DNA from: AP-15 sp963698995
Lineage (GTDB): Bacteria; Pseudomonadota; Alphaproteobacteria; ATCC43930; CGMCC-115725
Direction of reading: 5' to 3'
Assembly (NCBI GenBank): GCA_963698995.1
Contig: CAVOTD010000051.1
Location: 1-64,000 of the forward strand
Length of the DNA stretch: 64,000 nt
The translations under genes and the position numbers were made by a program. Every line of letters starts with the position of its first letter. Position 1 is the first letter of the stretch. Under the pieces are notes generated by a model. It did no database searches. It was given only the letters and a program-made list of their open reading frames with translations, and was not told where the DNA came from. This document shows positions 1 to 8,984 of the stretch, one piece after another.

Positions 1-254
1 GCCCGGTACCCTGGACCGGCGGCTGTGTGCTGCCGGGCCCCGAGCCTGCAGCAGCCTACCCGAGTGCTGGCGCCGGAAGCTTATGTCCAGATCAAAAACA
101 TGATCGAAAAGACCGTAGCCAGTAGCCTGATTTACCTGAACTCGCATGCCCGCGATTTTCAAAATCCCCGAGCTGCGTAAATATCTCGATCTCTACGTCC
201 GCGGCTCCGGCGAGGTCTCCGCGGTCGAGCGTGTCAAGCTGATTAAGCCGTCTT
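1..254 (+). pseudogene. C-terminal remnant of a HpaB-type 4-hydroxyphenylacetate 3-monooxygenase
   Basis: Frame 1 from the window edge reads a segment ending SLIYLNSHARDFQNP. A one-base shift near 168 (a run of four C) lets it continue as PELRKYLDLYVRGSGEVSAVERVKL. This matches the conserved C-terminal part of FADH2-dependent aromatic monooxygenases of the HpaB family, where a YLPS..RDF.NPE segment and an ERVKLLKL helix follow one another. The family's final 40 or so residues (the G-F-GGRHELYE region) are missing or scrambled, because the GNAT reading frame starts at 255. The 5' part lies outside the window. It is therefore truncated at its 3' end and frameshifted. The family assignment rests on recalled motifs only. 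Confidence 0.55.
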
Positions 255-836
255 ATGGAAGCGATTTCGACTCCAGCGGTAAGCACTGTCGCGCCGGCCG
301 ATATCGAGCGGGCAGTCGCCGTCATCGTGCTCGCCTTCAGCGCCGATCCGTTGGCACGTTGGGCGTACCCCGACTTTGCGGCAGTACGTCGCTCTTTTCC
401 CGGACCTCGTGCGCGCGTTCGGTGGCAGGGCTTTCACTCATGGCACTGCGCGCCACATCAACGCCTTTGCAGGGGCAGCGCTGTGGCCGCCGCCGGGTAT
501 CGATCCGGACCACGCGGCGCTGGAGGCGAGCTTATCGCGAGGGCGGGAAGCCGAGTTGGCCGCCGTCTTTGAAGAGATGGCTCGCTACCATCCGAGCGAG
601 GCCCACTGGTACCTGCCGCTGATCGGCGTCGATCCGGCCCATCAGCGCAAAGGCTGTAGAGCGGCACTCCTGCGGGAAGCTCTAGCCACTGCGACCGGGA
701 CCACGTTGCAGCTTATCTTAAATCCAGCAACCCGGCCAATATGAAGTTGTATCAACGGCATGGCTTCGAGGTCCGGGGCACCATCCAAGCGGGATCATCG
801 CCACCCCTCTTTCCGATGCTGCGCGCAGCCCGCTGA
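255..836 (+). pseudogene. GNAT family N-acetyltransferase, broken by two frameshifts
   Basis: Three reading frames join into one GNAT protein. The N-terminus from ATG 255 (MEAISTPAVSTVAPADIERA) holds the first helix with the LAFSADPLARWAYPD segment. After a shift near 380 the frame continues as QYVALFPDLVRAFGGRAF and carries the acetyl-CoA loop in GVDPAHQRKGCRAALL (family Q/RxxGxG/A). After a second shift near 688 it ends with SSNPANMKLYQRHGFEV, the typical last strand of the fold, and stops at 834. GNAT enzymes transfer acetyl from acetyl-CoA to an amine; the substrate cannot be told. The two indels could be sequencing errors or true decay. Its position beside another broken gene at the sequence edge makes both plausible. 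Confidence 0.6.
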
Positions 837-957
837 GAGAGCCGCCCGGAAATAAGGTCCCCGCCCAAGGTTCCCGGTGTCAGCCGGCTCGGCACAAAGT
901 TGACGCGGCGGTCGGGCGCCGAGCAACGATCGATGATGGCGGGTGGTGCGGCGGTGG

Positions 958-3163
958 CTAGCCTGATCTAAGTTGCGCAGTGTCGACCGGCAGCTTGCGC
1001 AAACGCTTGCCGGTTGCCGCAAAGATCGCGTTGGTGACTGCCGGGACGATGGCCGAGGTCCCGGGTTCGCCCATCCCGCCCGGCGGCTCGGCACTCTGGA
1101 CGATGTGCACCTCGATGGCCGGCGCCTCATTGATGCGCAGGACTTGGTAGGTATCGAAATTGGTTTGCTCGACACGGCCGTCCTTCAGCGTGATCTCGCC
1201 ATAGAGCGCCGCTGTGATGCCGAAGATGATCGCACCCTCGATCTGTGCCCGGACGGTGTCGGGGTTGACGACAGTGCCGCAATCGACCGCGCAGACGACC
1301 CGCCGCACACGAACCGCGCCATCTTTCGACACGTCGACTTCGGCAACCTGCGCCATATAGGTCCCGAAGACATACTGGATCGAGACGCCACGGCCGACCC
1401 CGTGAGACAATCGCTGTCCCCAGCCGGACTTTTCCGCGGCGAGCTCGAGGACGGCCTTGGCGCGGGGCGTTTTGTCGAGGAGAGCCCGCCGATACTTGAC
1501 CGGGTCTTGCTTCGCCGCTGCCGCAAGCTCATCCATAAAGCTTTCGACCACGAAGACATTGTGCGACGGCCCGACGCTGCGCCAGAAGGCGGTCGGAATG
1601 CCCGGAGGCTCGACCCGCAGGTATTCGACATGCATGTTTGGGAGGGCGTAGGTCAGGTTGATCGCGCCGTCGGTCGTGTCGGGGTCGAGACCGTTGTTGA
1701 ACGCCGGCGGAAGCCATCGCGCGAGGATCGAGGAGCCCGCGAAGCGATGGTTCCAGGCAATCGGCATTCCCTTCTGATCGAGGCCGGCAGACATCCGGTC
1801 GAAGAAATAGGGCCGGTACATATCGTGCTGGATATCCTCCTCGCGGGTCCACACGACCTTCACGGGGCCCTCGACATGCTGCGCGATCTGCACGGCGCGA
1901 ATGACGCCATCGATTTCCAACCGCCGGCCGAAGCCACCCCCGATCAGATGATTGTGGACGACGACTTTGTCCAACGGCAGGCCAGCGGTCTTCGCAGCCG
2001 CCGCCTGGGCTCGCGCAATGACCTGGTTGCCGACCCAGACCTCGCAGCCGTCCTTGCGGACATGGACCGTGCAGTTCATCGGCTCCATTGCCGCGTGCGC
2101 TAGGAACGGCACCTGGTAGGTCGCCTCGACCTTGGTGACGGCGCTCGCCATCGCCTTGACGACGTCGCCGGCGTTCTGCGCGACCGGCCCTGAATTGACT
2201 GTCGCCTTTTCGAGCTCGGCCACGATCTCTTCGATGTTGAGCTTGGCGTGGGGCCCTTCGTCCCATTGGATTACGAGAGCCGCCAGCCCCTTTTTCGCCG
2301 CCCCCATGTGGTCGGCCACGACGGCGACGGCATCGTCCAGTCGCACGATCTGACGCACGCCCTTGACGACTTTGGCGGCTGCATCGTCCACGCTTTTTAC
2401 TCGGCCGCCAAACACCGGCGACTGCGCCAAGGTCGCGATCTTCACGCCCGGCGGGCGAACATCGATGCCAAAGACAGCCGTTCCATTGACTTTGGACGGC
2501 GCGTCCAGCCGCTTGGCCGGTGTGCCGATCAGCGTAAAATCTTTCGGCTGCTTCAGCGCCACCGTCTCCGGAACCGTCATCCGCGCCGCATCAGCGGCAA
2601 GATCGCCGTATTTGGCGCTTCGCCCCGTCGGCGCGTGAAGCACTTCGCCCTTTTGCGCGTGGCAGGACGCAGTATCGACATTCCAGCGCTTTGCCGCGGC
2701 CGCCACCAGCATGGTTCTCGCGGTCGCACCGGCTTGGCGCATTGGCTTCCAGACTGCGCGGATTGCGGTCGAGCCGCCGGTTCCCTGCACGCCGCCCAGC
2801 AAGGGATTTCCGTAGAGCTTTTCGTCAGGCGGCGCATGTTCCAGCTGCACCTGCGTCAGGTCGACCTCCAGCTCTTCGGCGATCAACATCGGGATGGACG
2901 TATAGGTCCCCTGGCCCATTTCGACATAGGGCATCGTCAAGATTACCCGCCCGTCACCTTCAATGCGAATAAAGGCATTGGGCGAGAAGCCGTCGGCATC
3001 GGCCGCTTCGGCAGCGCGGTTTGCAAACGGCAGGCTCAGGCTCAGCAGCAGGCCGTCCGCCCGCGGTGACTCCGGCCTGCAGCAACCTGCGCCGGGAGAG
3101 ACCGTTCGCTGTTGGCGATCGACCAGGGCCGGCGGCTAAATAAGCGAGGCGATCGAGGATCAT
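958..3163 (-). CDS. Molybdopterin-binding subunit of an isoquinoline 1-oxidoreductase-like enzyme (IorB type), one frameshift
   Basis: This is the large catalytic subunit of a xanthine-oxidase-family molybdenum hydroxylase. Visible family motifs are MPYVEMGQGTYTS near the N-terminus, GGGFGRRLEID in the middle and GGMGEPGTSA near the C-terminus, which contains the catalytic glutamate region. The start at 3163 gives a twin-arginine leader (SRRRLLQAG), as expected for periplasmic IorB proteins. One extra base near 3058 breaks the frame between this leader and the body, so translation from 2940 alone would lose the signal. It follows the 2Fe-2S subunit gene by 2 bases and is clearly co-transcribed with it. 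There is no FAD subunit, as is usual for the IorAB type, so electrons probably leave via a cytochrome. The substrate is unknown; aromatic N-heterocycles or aldehydes are possible. Confidence 0.85.
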
Positions 3164-3165
3164 TG

Positions 3166-3637
3166 TCAGCCTCCTGTCCGCTCGGTTTGGGCGGCCTGTT
3201 TGATCGCTTCGCGGATGCGGACATAGGTGCCGCAGCGGCAGATGTTGCCGGACATGGCATCGTCAATGTCGGCATCGGTCGGATGCGGGGTACTCGCGAG
3301 AAGGGCCGACGCCGACATGATCTGGCCCGACTGGCAGTAGCCGCATTGAACGACTTCAACATCCAGCCATGCGTCCTGGATCTTCTTGCCCGCTGGCGTC
3401 GTTCCCAATGGCCTCGATTGTGGTGACCGCTGCGTCCCCAACACTATCGATCGTGGTTATGCACGAGCGCGTCGCGGTTCCGTCCAAATGGACAGTGCAT
3501 GCCCCGCAAAGCGCCATGCCGCAGCCGAACTTGGTGCCGGTCATACCGAGCACGTCGCGCAGCACCCACAGAAGAGGGGTGTCACCGTCAACATCGACGG
3601 TGTGATTGGATCCATTGATCTTGATCGTAAAGGCCAT
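3166..3637 (-). CDS. [2Fe-2S]-binding small subunit of the molybdenum oxidoreductase (IorA type), one frameshift
   Basis: About 156 residues, the usual size for this subunit. The N-terminal plant-type ferredoxin cluster motif is CGMALCGACTVHLDG with the fourth cysteine in RSC. The C-terminal four-helix cluster has CGYCQSGQ and ICRCGTY. The first and second domains are in different frames: reading from 3637 gives EAIGN, and the C-terminal part resumes as TPAGKKIQDAWLDVEVVQCGYC, so one base is off near 3395. Together with the downstream IorB-type gene it forms a two-subunit enzyme that passes electrons from the molybdenum site through two iron-sulfur clusters. The pair is likely transcribed from the 3638-3739 gap or from the reductase gene further upstream. 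Confidence 0.85.
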
Positions 3638-3739
3638 GGGTATTTCCCGATTGGTTACGCCAGATGGTCAGGGTCGGCGGCTCGGTCGCGCCATCCTCGA
3701 AGCACTTGAATGGCCAACGAGCAAACGCCGCTTCCGAGG

Positions 3740-4718
3740 TCAGGTGGATGATCCGGCAACGTCCAGAAGGATCTTTCCGCCGCGTTGCGCATGCGCGACA
3801 GCTTCTTTGATGGAGGAGAGGGGGTAGGTCCCGGCCACTGGTATGTGCACCCGGCCGGAGGCGATCATCTTCGCCGCCTGCACGACTGCTGGCGCAATTT
3901 TGGCCGCAATTTCCGGGTGGCCCAACCAAAAGCCGCGCATGGTGAGAGGCTTGAAGATAACGTCCAGCGGGCTGATGGACATCGGACCCTCGCTCATGGC
4001 CGCAAAGCTGACGAGCGTGCCGCGGGGCGAGAGCGTCGCTGCGAGCACGCCCGTCGCCGGGCCGCTGACGCCATCAAGCGCCAGGCGGAGCTCGGCCTGA
4101 CCGACAGCCGCTTTGATCCTTTCCGAGACATCCGGAGAGTCGACGACGACGACGTCTCCGCCGATCGCCTCGAGCTCGGCCACGAGCTCCGGGCGCCGGA
4201 CGATGTTGACGGTCTTCAGGCCACGCGTTTTCGCGAAGGCGATCACCCACCGCCCGACACCGGAATTGGCGGCGTTCTGCACCACCCACTCGCCCGGCTT
4301 CAGGTCGACATACTCGCTGAGCAGCAGCGCCGCGGTCGGGGGATTTATGCCCAGCATCGCCAACTGCTGCGGGTCGGCGTCAGGGGGCAGGGCGGAAAGG
4401 CCGCCTGCCGATACGACCATCCGCTCCCGCCAAGTGAAGCTGGAAGGCGGCGCCAGGACCCGGTCGCCGACCTTGACGCTCTCCACCCCCGGCCCTATGG
4501 CGAGAACCCGGCCGACGCCTTCATTGCCGATGACGGCTGGAAGCGGGGGGCGGAATGCGTAGATGCCCTGTGCGACCATGAGGTCGTTCGGGTTGATGGG
4601 GGAAAATTCGACGCCGATGAGGACCTGGTTCGGGCCGGGAGCGTCGGGCTCGGGAATGTCGACATACTCGAAGACCGTCGACAGGGTTGCCAAAAGCTGT
4701 GAGCTGAACAGCACGCAT
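3740..4718 (-). CDS. Zinc-independent MDR-type alcohol dehydrogenase/enoyl reductase-like protein, one frameshift
   Basis: About 325 residues of the medium-chain dehydrogenase/reductase fold. An N-terminal GroES-like part contains INPNDLMVAQG and VIGNEGVGRVLAIGPGVESVKVGDRV. A Rossmann part follows with NAANSGVGRWVIAFAKTRG as the nucleotide-binding turn. No structural zinc cysteine cluster is visible, so it belongs to the quinone oxidoreductase/2-enoyl thioester reductase branch. The better start is 4718 (MRAVQLTAFGNPVDG), which has AAGGAGAT upstream. It needs removal of one base near 4670 to join EYVDIPEPDAPGPNQ. The gene heads the strand that also carries the IorAB-type genes and diverges from a GlxA-type regulator, which probably controls it. 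The true substrate is unknown. Confidence 0.78.
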
Positions 4719-4884
4719 ATCGATATCTCCTTTTAGTTAAAGCAGATGCTCGATCCGGATCGGCAGATCGCAGGCGGCGGCGGGTGGCACGGCAAATCCG
4801 ACCCACCTCCTTTCTGCAGCCGACGACGATCGGGCGTCTGGCGGGGAGATCTGAGCTTGCAGAGGCATGTCTCAAAGGTCATTT

Positions 4885-4895
4885 AAACGACGTTT
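4885..4895. promoter_or_regulatory. Small palindrome in the divergent promoter region (possible operator)
   Basis: AAACG-A-CGTTT is a perfect 5-bp inverted repeat about 22 bases before the regulator start codon, within the 199-base gap shared by the divergent reductase and regulator genes. AraC/GlxA-type regulators usually bind direct or asymmetric sites, so the link to the regulator is only positional. Confidence 0.25.
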
Positions 4896-4917
4896 TAGGA
4901 CACTCGCAGAGGCGGCC

Positions 4918-5862
4918 ATGCAGCGCATCGGTTTCGTCGTTTTGCCCGGCTTTCAGATGATGAGCGTCGGTGCGCTCTCGGTCTTCGAACTCGCGAATCA
5001 GGGAGATTGGCGAGCCGGTCTATGACATGCATCTGCTGTCCGAGACCGGCGGATCCGTCCGCTGCTCGATCGGCGTCAGTGTCGCGACGGAGCCGTTCGA
5101 TGATAGGAATTTCGACACACTGTTGGTCGGCGGCAGCGCCGTGGCTGGAGCGTTGACGCCGGGCGTGGTGAAATTTCTGCGCCAGGCTTTGGCGCGATCC
5201 CGGCGAGTCGCCTCGACGTGCGTCGGCGCGTTTGTTCTGGCAGAAGCAGGTCTGCTCGACGGCCGTCGCGCGACGACGCACTGGCACCGCACGCGCGACT
5301 TGCAGACTCGCTTCCCAAAAGTGAAGGTGGAGGCAGACCGCATTTTCATCATCGACGGCCCGGTATGGACCTCGGCCGGGATGACCGCGGGTATCGACCT
5401 GGCGCTGGCCATGATCGAGCAGGATCTGGGCGCGGATGTGACCCGCGCCGTAGCCAGACAGCTGGTGGTCTATCACCGGCGTGCCGGCGGCCAGTCTCAG
5501 TTTTCAGCGCTGCTGGAGCTGGAGCCCAAATCCGACCGTATCCAGAGCGCATTGGCATATGCGAAGCGCAACCTCGACAAGCCGCTGACGGTTGGACAGC
5601 TCGCAAAAGCGGCGCATCTCAGTCCGCGCCAGTTTAGCCGTGCGTTCCGCGCCGAGACCGGTCAATCGCCGGCCAAAGCGGTCGAGAACCTGCGCTCGAG
5701 GCCGCCCGGCTGATGATGGAGCAGAGCCGTCATCCGATCGACGTCATTGCCCGGCAAACGGGTTTTGACGGTCGCGACCGCATGCGCCGCGCTTTCCTGC
5801 GCGCCTTCGGACAGCCGCCGCAGGTGATCCGGCGAAACGTGCGGGCGGAGGCTACCGCCTGA
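4918..5862 (+). CDS. GlxA/FtrA-type transcriptional regulator (DJ-1/PfpI domain plus AraC HTH), two frameshifts
   Basis: The start ATG 4918 gives MQRIGFVVLPGFQMMSVGAL, the first strand of a DJ-1/PfpI amidase-like domain. After a shift near 4995 the domain continues to the nucleophile-elbow segment STCVGAFVLAEAGLLDGRRATTHW. A double HTH AraC domain follows (PLTVGQLAKAAHLSPRQFSRAFRAETGQSPAKAVE). A second shift near 5690 leads to LEAARLMMEQSRHPIDVIARQTGF and the end AEATA at 5862. The corrected length is about 314 residues, normal for GlxA-like regulators. The amidase-like domain is thought to sense small molecules and is not known to catalyse. It is divergent from the reductase/IorAB genes, so it probably activates that set. 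Confidence 0.82.
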
Positions 5863-6303
5863 GCGCCGGGCACGAGCCCTAAGCGCCAATGGCCGCAACC
5901 GCCATGATCGCGCCAACGCCTTGTGGCGGCGCCCGCCTATCTGGCGGCCTCCTCGCTGCGAGCCTTTTCCCCGCTACGGAAGGCAAACAGACAGAGCAGG
6001 AGACAGCGGGATAAGTTCCCACGAGGGACGAATTTGTCGGAGCCCTTGGCAAGGCGGCTGGCGCGTGGGCGCAAACTCGCCGACGAGGTGAGCCGCGACG
6101 TTGACCCGCGCTAGGTGAAAAGCGATGCAGCGACCACGTAACGGGTGCATTGAATTTCAAACCAGCCCATAGCCCGTGTTCGGCCTTATTATTAGCCATG
6201 AGCGCATCAAACTTTCGCCAACTTCTATTTTCATTGTGGCCTGGTGGAGCTAACCTGGGAAACCGCGCCTCCCGGACTCCTGGGCGTGCGATGATGCCAA
6301 AGG
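5863..6303. other. Intergenic stretch without recognisable gene
   Basis: Open frames here give no familiar domain, and their composition looks like read-through of GC-rich DNA. The 3' half is noticeably richer in A/T (the TTATTATTAGCC and CTATTTTCATTG patches near 6185 and 6230) than neighbouring coding DNA. I see no hairpin followed by a T-run, no palindromic operator and no RNA gene. Confidence 0.4.
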
Positions 6304-6567
6304 CTAGTTCAGAACGGATTTAATCTCTGCGAGCTTATTGGCGCTTTCCGCCAAGGCGGCTTCGAGTTTGGCGCTTTTTGCCTTGGCACGCCCGCGAGAG
6401 ATCCGGAGACCTTGCATATCGCCTTCGAGCGCCAGAAGCCGCCTCTTCAGGTCTTCGATTTCCTGGCTCTGATGGTCGATCACCTTGTCGTGTCGGTGAA
6501 CCTCTCCCCACAGCTTTTTGACCCCCCTCAATAGCTTTTCGCCAAGGGGTCGATACAGCTTGTTCAT
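6304..6567 (-). CDS. Small coiled-coil protein of unknown function
   Basis: 87 residues starting MNKLYRPLGEKLLRGVKKLW. The middle (DKVIDHQSQEIEDLKRRLLALEGDM) and the C-terminal third (AKSAKLEAALAESANKLAEIKSVLN) have regular heptad spacing of I/L residues and very high charge. The product is therefore probably a soluble alpha-helical coiled coil. No signal peptide or membrane segment is visible. It stands alone, opposite in direction to the decarboxylase transcription unit, and no operon partner is apparent. I do not recognise the family. Codon usage resembles the neighbours, and the reading frame is intact, which supports a real gene. Confidence 0.55.
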   Translation of the reverse strand: MNKLYRPLGEKLLRGVKKLWGEVHRHDKVIDHQSQEIEDLKRRLLALEGDMQGLRISRGRAKAKSAKLEAALAESANKLAEIKSVLN

Positions 6568-6855
6568 CGTCGAGGGACATGGAACGAGATCTCAAGATAT
6601 AGCGACGCGAAGATGTACGGCTCCATCACAAAGCAACCGTTAACGGGGCCTCCCTGATCTGACGCCCCCGTCCCGAAAGCCGTCATCAAACATTCATTTT
6701 TTTCTGAATTCGCCCTTGCGCTCCCGGCGGATAAGCGTATTTATCGAGGTCTCGACGCACTCGCACGTGCCTATGGCCCATGGTGGTTATGCAACGACGT
6801 AACGCGTCCTTTTTGGCAGCCCGGCTGCAAGGCCGGTCCCGAGAGGGAGGACGGT
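6568..6855. other. Upstream part of the ornithine decarboxylase leader region
   Basis: No protein-coding frame with recognisable content. It holds a perfect 10-bp palindrome CCGTTAACGG at 6637-6646 and an AT-rich patch at 6690-6710 (CATTCATTTTTTTCTGAATTC), which could be part of a promoter for the downstream leader transcript. The transcript start cannot be placed from sequence alone. Confidence 0.35.
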
Positions 6856-6966
6856 ATGGTTGCTTTCCGATCAAGGGGCGTGGTGCCCTGCCCCGACGCT
6901 AACCTTCGCGGTACGCGTCAGCGCGGGCGGGGTAGCCGGGTCATCGATCCGAGCAGTCTGAGCTAA
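6856..6966 (+). CDS. Putative 36-residue leader peptide (uORF) upstream of ornithine decarboxylase
   Basis: ATG 6856 is preceded by a near-perfect ribosome-binding site (GAGGGAGG, about 5 bases before the start). The frame runs 36 codons to TAA at 6964. The peptide starts MVAFRSRGVV and is rich in arginine and glycine (seven arginines, clustered as RGTRQRGRGSR). It has no recognisable domain. The stop codon lies 13 bases before a very stable hairpin and 166 bases before the decarboxylase start, the layout expected of translational attenuation. In enterobacteria the ornithine decarboxylase gene speF is controlled by the arrest peptide SpeFL. I see no sequence similarity to it, so any functional parallel is inference. 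Alternatively the frame is chance and the region is a structured RNA leader. Confidence 0.45.
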   Translation: MVAFRSRGVVPCPDANLRGTRQRGRGSRVIDPSSLS

Positions 6967-6979
6967 GCCGCAAATATCG

Positions 6980-7010
6980 GCCGACACAGCCTCGACGAGG
7001 CCGTGTCGGC
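6980..7010 (+). promoter_or_regulatory. Strong hairpin in the ornithine decarboxylase leader (possible attenuator)
   Basis: Arms GCCGACACAGCCTC (6980-6993) and GAGGCCGTGTCGGC (6997-7010) pair over 14 positions with one A-C mismatch around a 3-base GAC loop. No T-run follows (GTTCGATTCGGTT), so it is not a standard intrinsic terminator. It could act in a Rho-linked, translational or anti-/terminator switch. A family of structured leaders called the speF motif is known upstream of alphaproteobacterial ornithine decarboxylase genes; membership was not tested here. Confidence 0.5.
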
Positions 7011-7132
7011 GTTCGATTCGGTTCGCAGTGGGCCGACCGAAAGCTTGCCTGGATTGCCCCGGGCTGCTGTCGGCCACCCCTCCGGCGACACCGGTTGCGC
7101 TTAGCTCCCTCGCAGGAAGGATGACCCCCGTC

Positions 7133-8263
7133 ATGACTGAGAGGATTTCGCGTTTTCTTGCCGAACATTCACCCGACACCCCGTGCCTTATCGTCGATCT
7201 CGACGTCATCGCTGAAGCTTATGAGGCGTTGCGGTGGTACCTGCCGCTCGCTCGTATCTTTTATGCTGTAAAGGCGAACCCAGCCGACGACATCGTCGTC
7301 ATGCTCGAGCGCAAAGGCGCCAATTTCGACGTCGCGAGCCGCGGCGAAGTCGAGCTCTGCCTCAGCAATGGCGTCACGCCCGACCGGTTGTCTTTCGGCA
7401 ACACGATCAAGAAGGAGAAGGACATCGCCTTCGCCTATCGGGCTGGAGTGCGGCTGTTCGCCTTTGACAGCGCTCGCGAGCTTGAGAAGCTGGCGCGCGC
7501 CGCGCCCGGTGCACGTGTCTTCTGCCGCATTCTGGTCGCCTGCGACGGGGCGGAGTGGCCGCTGTCGCGTAAGTTCGGTTGCGCGCCCGATATGGCCATC
7601 GAGCTGTTGCGCAAAGCCCGCGAAGTCGGGCTCGATCCCTATGGCGTTTCATTCCATGTCGGTTCGCAGCAAACCGATCTGGGACAGTGGGACGGCGCGG
7701 TCGGCGCCGCGGCGCATATGTTCTCGGCGCTGGCCGAGGCGAACATCAATCTGCGCATGGTCAACATCGGCGGCGGCTTCCCGGCGCATTACACCGGCGA
7801 AGTGCCGGAAATCGAGCAGTATGCCCAGGCGGTGATGGCAGCGATCACTCGCCATTTCGGCAACGATCTGCCCGAAATCATTATCGAGCCGGGACGTTCG
7901 CTGGTCGGCGATGCCGGGGTTATTCAGAGCGAGGTCGTGCTGATTTCCGAAAAAGGCGGCGGCGATGACCGGCGCTGGGTCTATCTCGATGTCGGCAAGT
8001 TCAACGGGCTCGCCGAGACGATGGACGAAAGCATCAAATACCGCATCGTGGCGCCGGGCCGCGACGGGTTGTCCGGTCCGGTCATTCTCGCCGGGCCGAC
8101 CTGCGACAGCGCCGATATTCTCTATGAACGGACCGAGTACCGGCTGCCGCACGGCCTGCGCATCGGCGACAAGATCAAGATCCTGTCGGCCGGAGCCTAT
8201 ACCGCAAGCTACGCTTCGATCGGGTTCAATGGTTTTTCGCCGATCCGCACTTATTGCATATAG
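7133..8263 (+). CDS. Ornithine (possibly lysine/ornithine) decarboxylase, PLP fold type III
   Basis: 376 residues from ATG 7133. It decarboxylates ornithine to putrescine, the first step of polyamine synthesis, in the cytosol. Motifs of the alanine-racemase-fold decarboxylases are all present: FYAVKANP with the PLP lysine, SFHVGSQ, MVNIGGGFP (phosphate loop), EPGRSLV and the C-terminal GPTCDSADIL with the active-site cysteine and aspartate. The TCDSADIL form is typical of ornithine/lysine decarboxylases; diaminopimelate decarboxylases differ there. ATG 7121 is also in frame, but the AGGAAGG box ends directly before it, so 7133, with about 12 bases of spacing, is preferred. A leader ORF and hairpin precede it. 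Its end overlaps the convergent DUF1194 gene by 13 bases. Confidence 0.9.
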   Translation: MTERISRFLAEHSPDTPCLIVDLDVIAEAYEALRWYLPLARIFYAVKANPADDIVVMLERKGANFDVASRGEVELCLSNGVTPDRLSFGNTIKKEKDIAFAYRAGVRLFAFDSARELEKLARAAPGARVFCRILVACDGAEWPLSRKFGCAPDMAIELLRKAREVGLDPYGVSFHVGSQQTDLGQWDGAVGAAAHMFSALAEANINLRMVNIGGGFPAHYTGEVPEIEQYAQAVMAAITRHFGNDLPEIIIEPGRSLVGDAGVIQSEVVLISEKGGGDDRRWVYLDVGKFNGLAETMDESIKYRIVAPGRDGLSGPVILAGPTCDSADILYERTEYRLPHGLRIGDKIKILSAGAYTASYASIGFNGFSPIRTYCI

Positions 8264-8979
8264 CCCCAACCGGGCTTAAGGGCGGCTGGGGCAGTGTTTG
8301 GCGTGTTTTCGCGCCGCGCTGCGCCGGCGACCTCCTGCATCAGCTTTCTTAGCATCGCGCCGGCGAAGCTGCCGAAATCCCGTGCCACGACGACGAAGGC
8401 CCCGGGACCACCGATAACGTTGCTGCGATAATAGCCTGCGAGCCACGGCTCCTCGGTCAGGATCGCCAGTCCGTTGATCGAGATCCCCGCCGCTATGATT
8501 TGGTCGCGCGCCACCATCGGCGGCACGCCGAAATTGGCCATCCCGTCGCCGGAGATGTCGATGATCCGGCGCTCCGCCGGCTCCGGCATGCGGTCGAATG
8601 CCGAGGCGGCGGCGAGCAATGCCGGGCCGATCGCGGTGAGGCCGTTGGAGCTTCGCTTGCTCGCGCGCACTGCGGCGGCAAAGGCGGCAGCGCCATCGGC
8701 GGCGGCGACCCGCTGCCACCCGACGGTGACCTCGATCCGGTCAGGGTCCGACCATTCGAGCACCAGCACCTCGATCCCCCCGGGAATGGCGGATATCGCA
8801 TCGACGAGGCGCGGGTTCTCGAAGGCGCGCGCAATGCCGTTGCGCTGCAGCAAATAGGTATCCGCCGTCACGCTCGCCGACACGTCGACCGCCAGCACCA
8901 AGGCGACGCCGGCCGCCGACGCCGGGATCGATTTGAGCAACCAACCAACGAGCGCGACGACCCAGCCATAGGCGAACAT
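8251..8979 (-). CDS. DUF1194 (von Willebrand A-like) exported protein
   Basis: 242 residues. An N-terminal hydrophobic segment ending PASAAG is a likely signal peptide. The mature part begins VALVLAVDVSASVTADTY, where DVSAS resembles the DxSxS metal site of vWA domains, and a second characteristic stretch is RRIIDISGDGMANFG. These features match the DUF1194 family, common in alphaproteobacteria and of unknown function. A metal-dependent binding role in the periplasm is likely from the fold. It follows the upstream membrane-anchored protein gene by 5 bases on the same strand, so the two probably form an operon. The last bases overlap the convergent decarboxylase gene. Confidence 0.82.
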   Translation of the reverse strand: MFAYGWVVALVGWLLKSIPASAAGVALVLAVDVSASVTADTYLLQRNGIARAFENPRLVDAISAIPGGIEVLVLEWSDPDRIEVTVGWQRVAAADGAAAFAAAVRASKRSSNGLTAIGPALLAAASAFDRMPEPAERRIIDISGDGMANFGVPPMVARDQIIAAGISINGLAILTEEPWLAGYYRSNVIGGPGAFVVVARDFGSFAGAMLRKLMQEVAGAARRENTPNTAPAALKPGWGYMQ

Positions 8980-8984
8980 CGGTG

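Noticed and set aside
5879..6199. Open frame of 106 residues on the minus strand after the regulator gene
   Set aside because: No recognisable motif, Pro/Arg/Ala-rich composition like a random GC-rich frame, and no ribosome-binding site.
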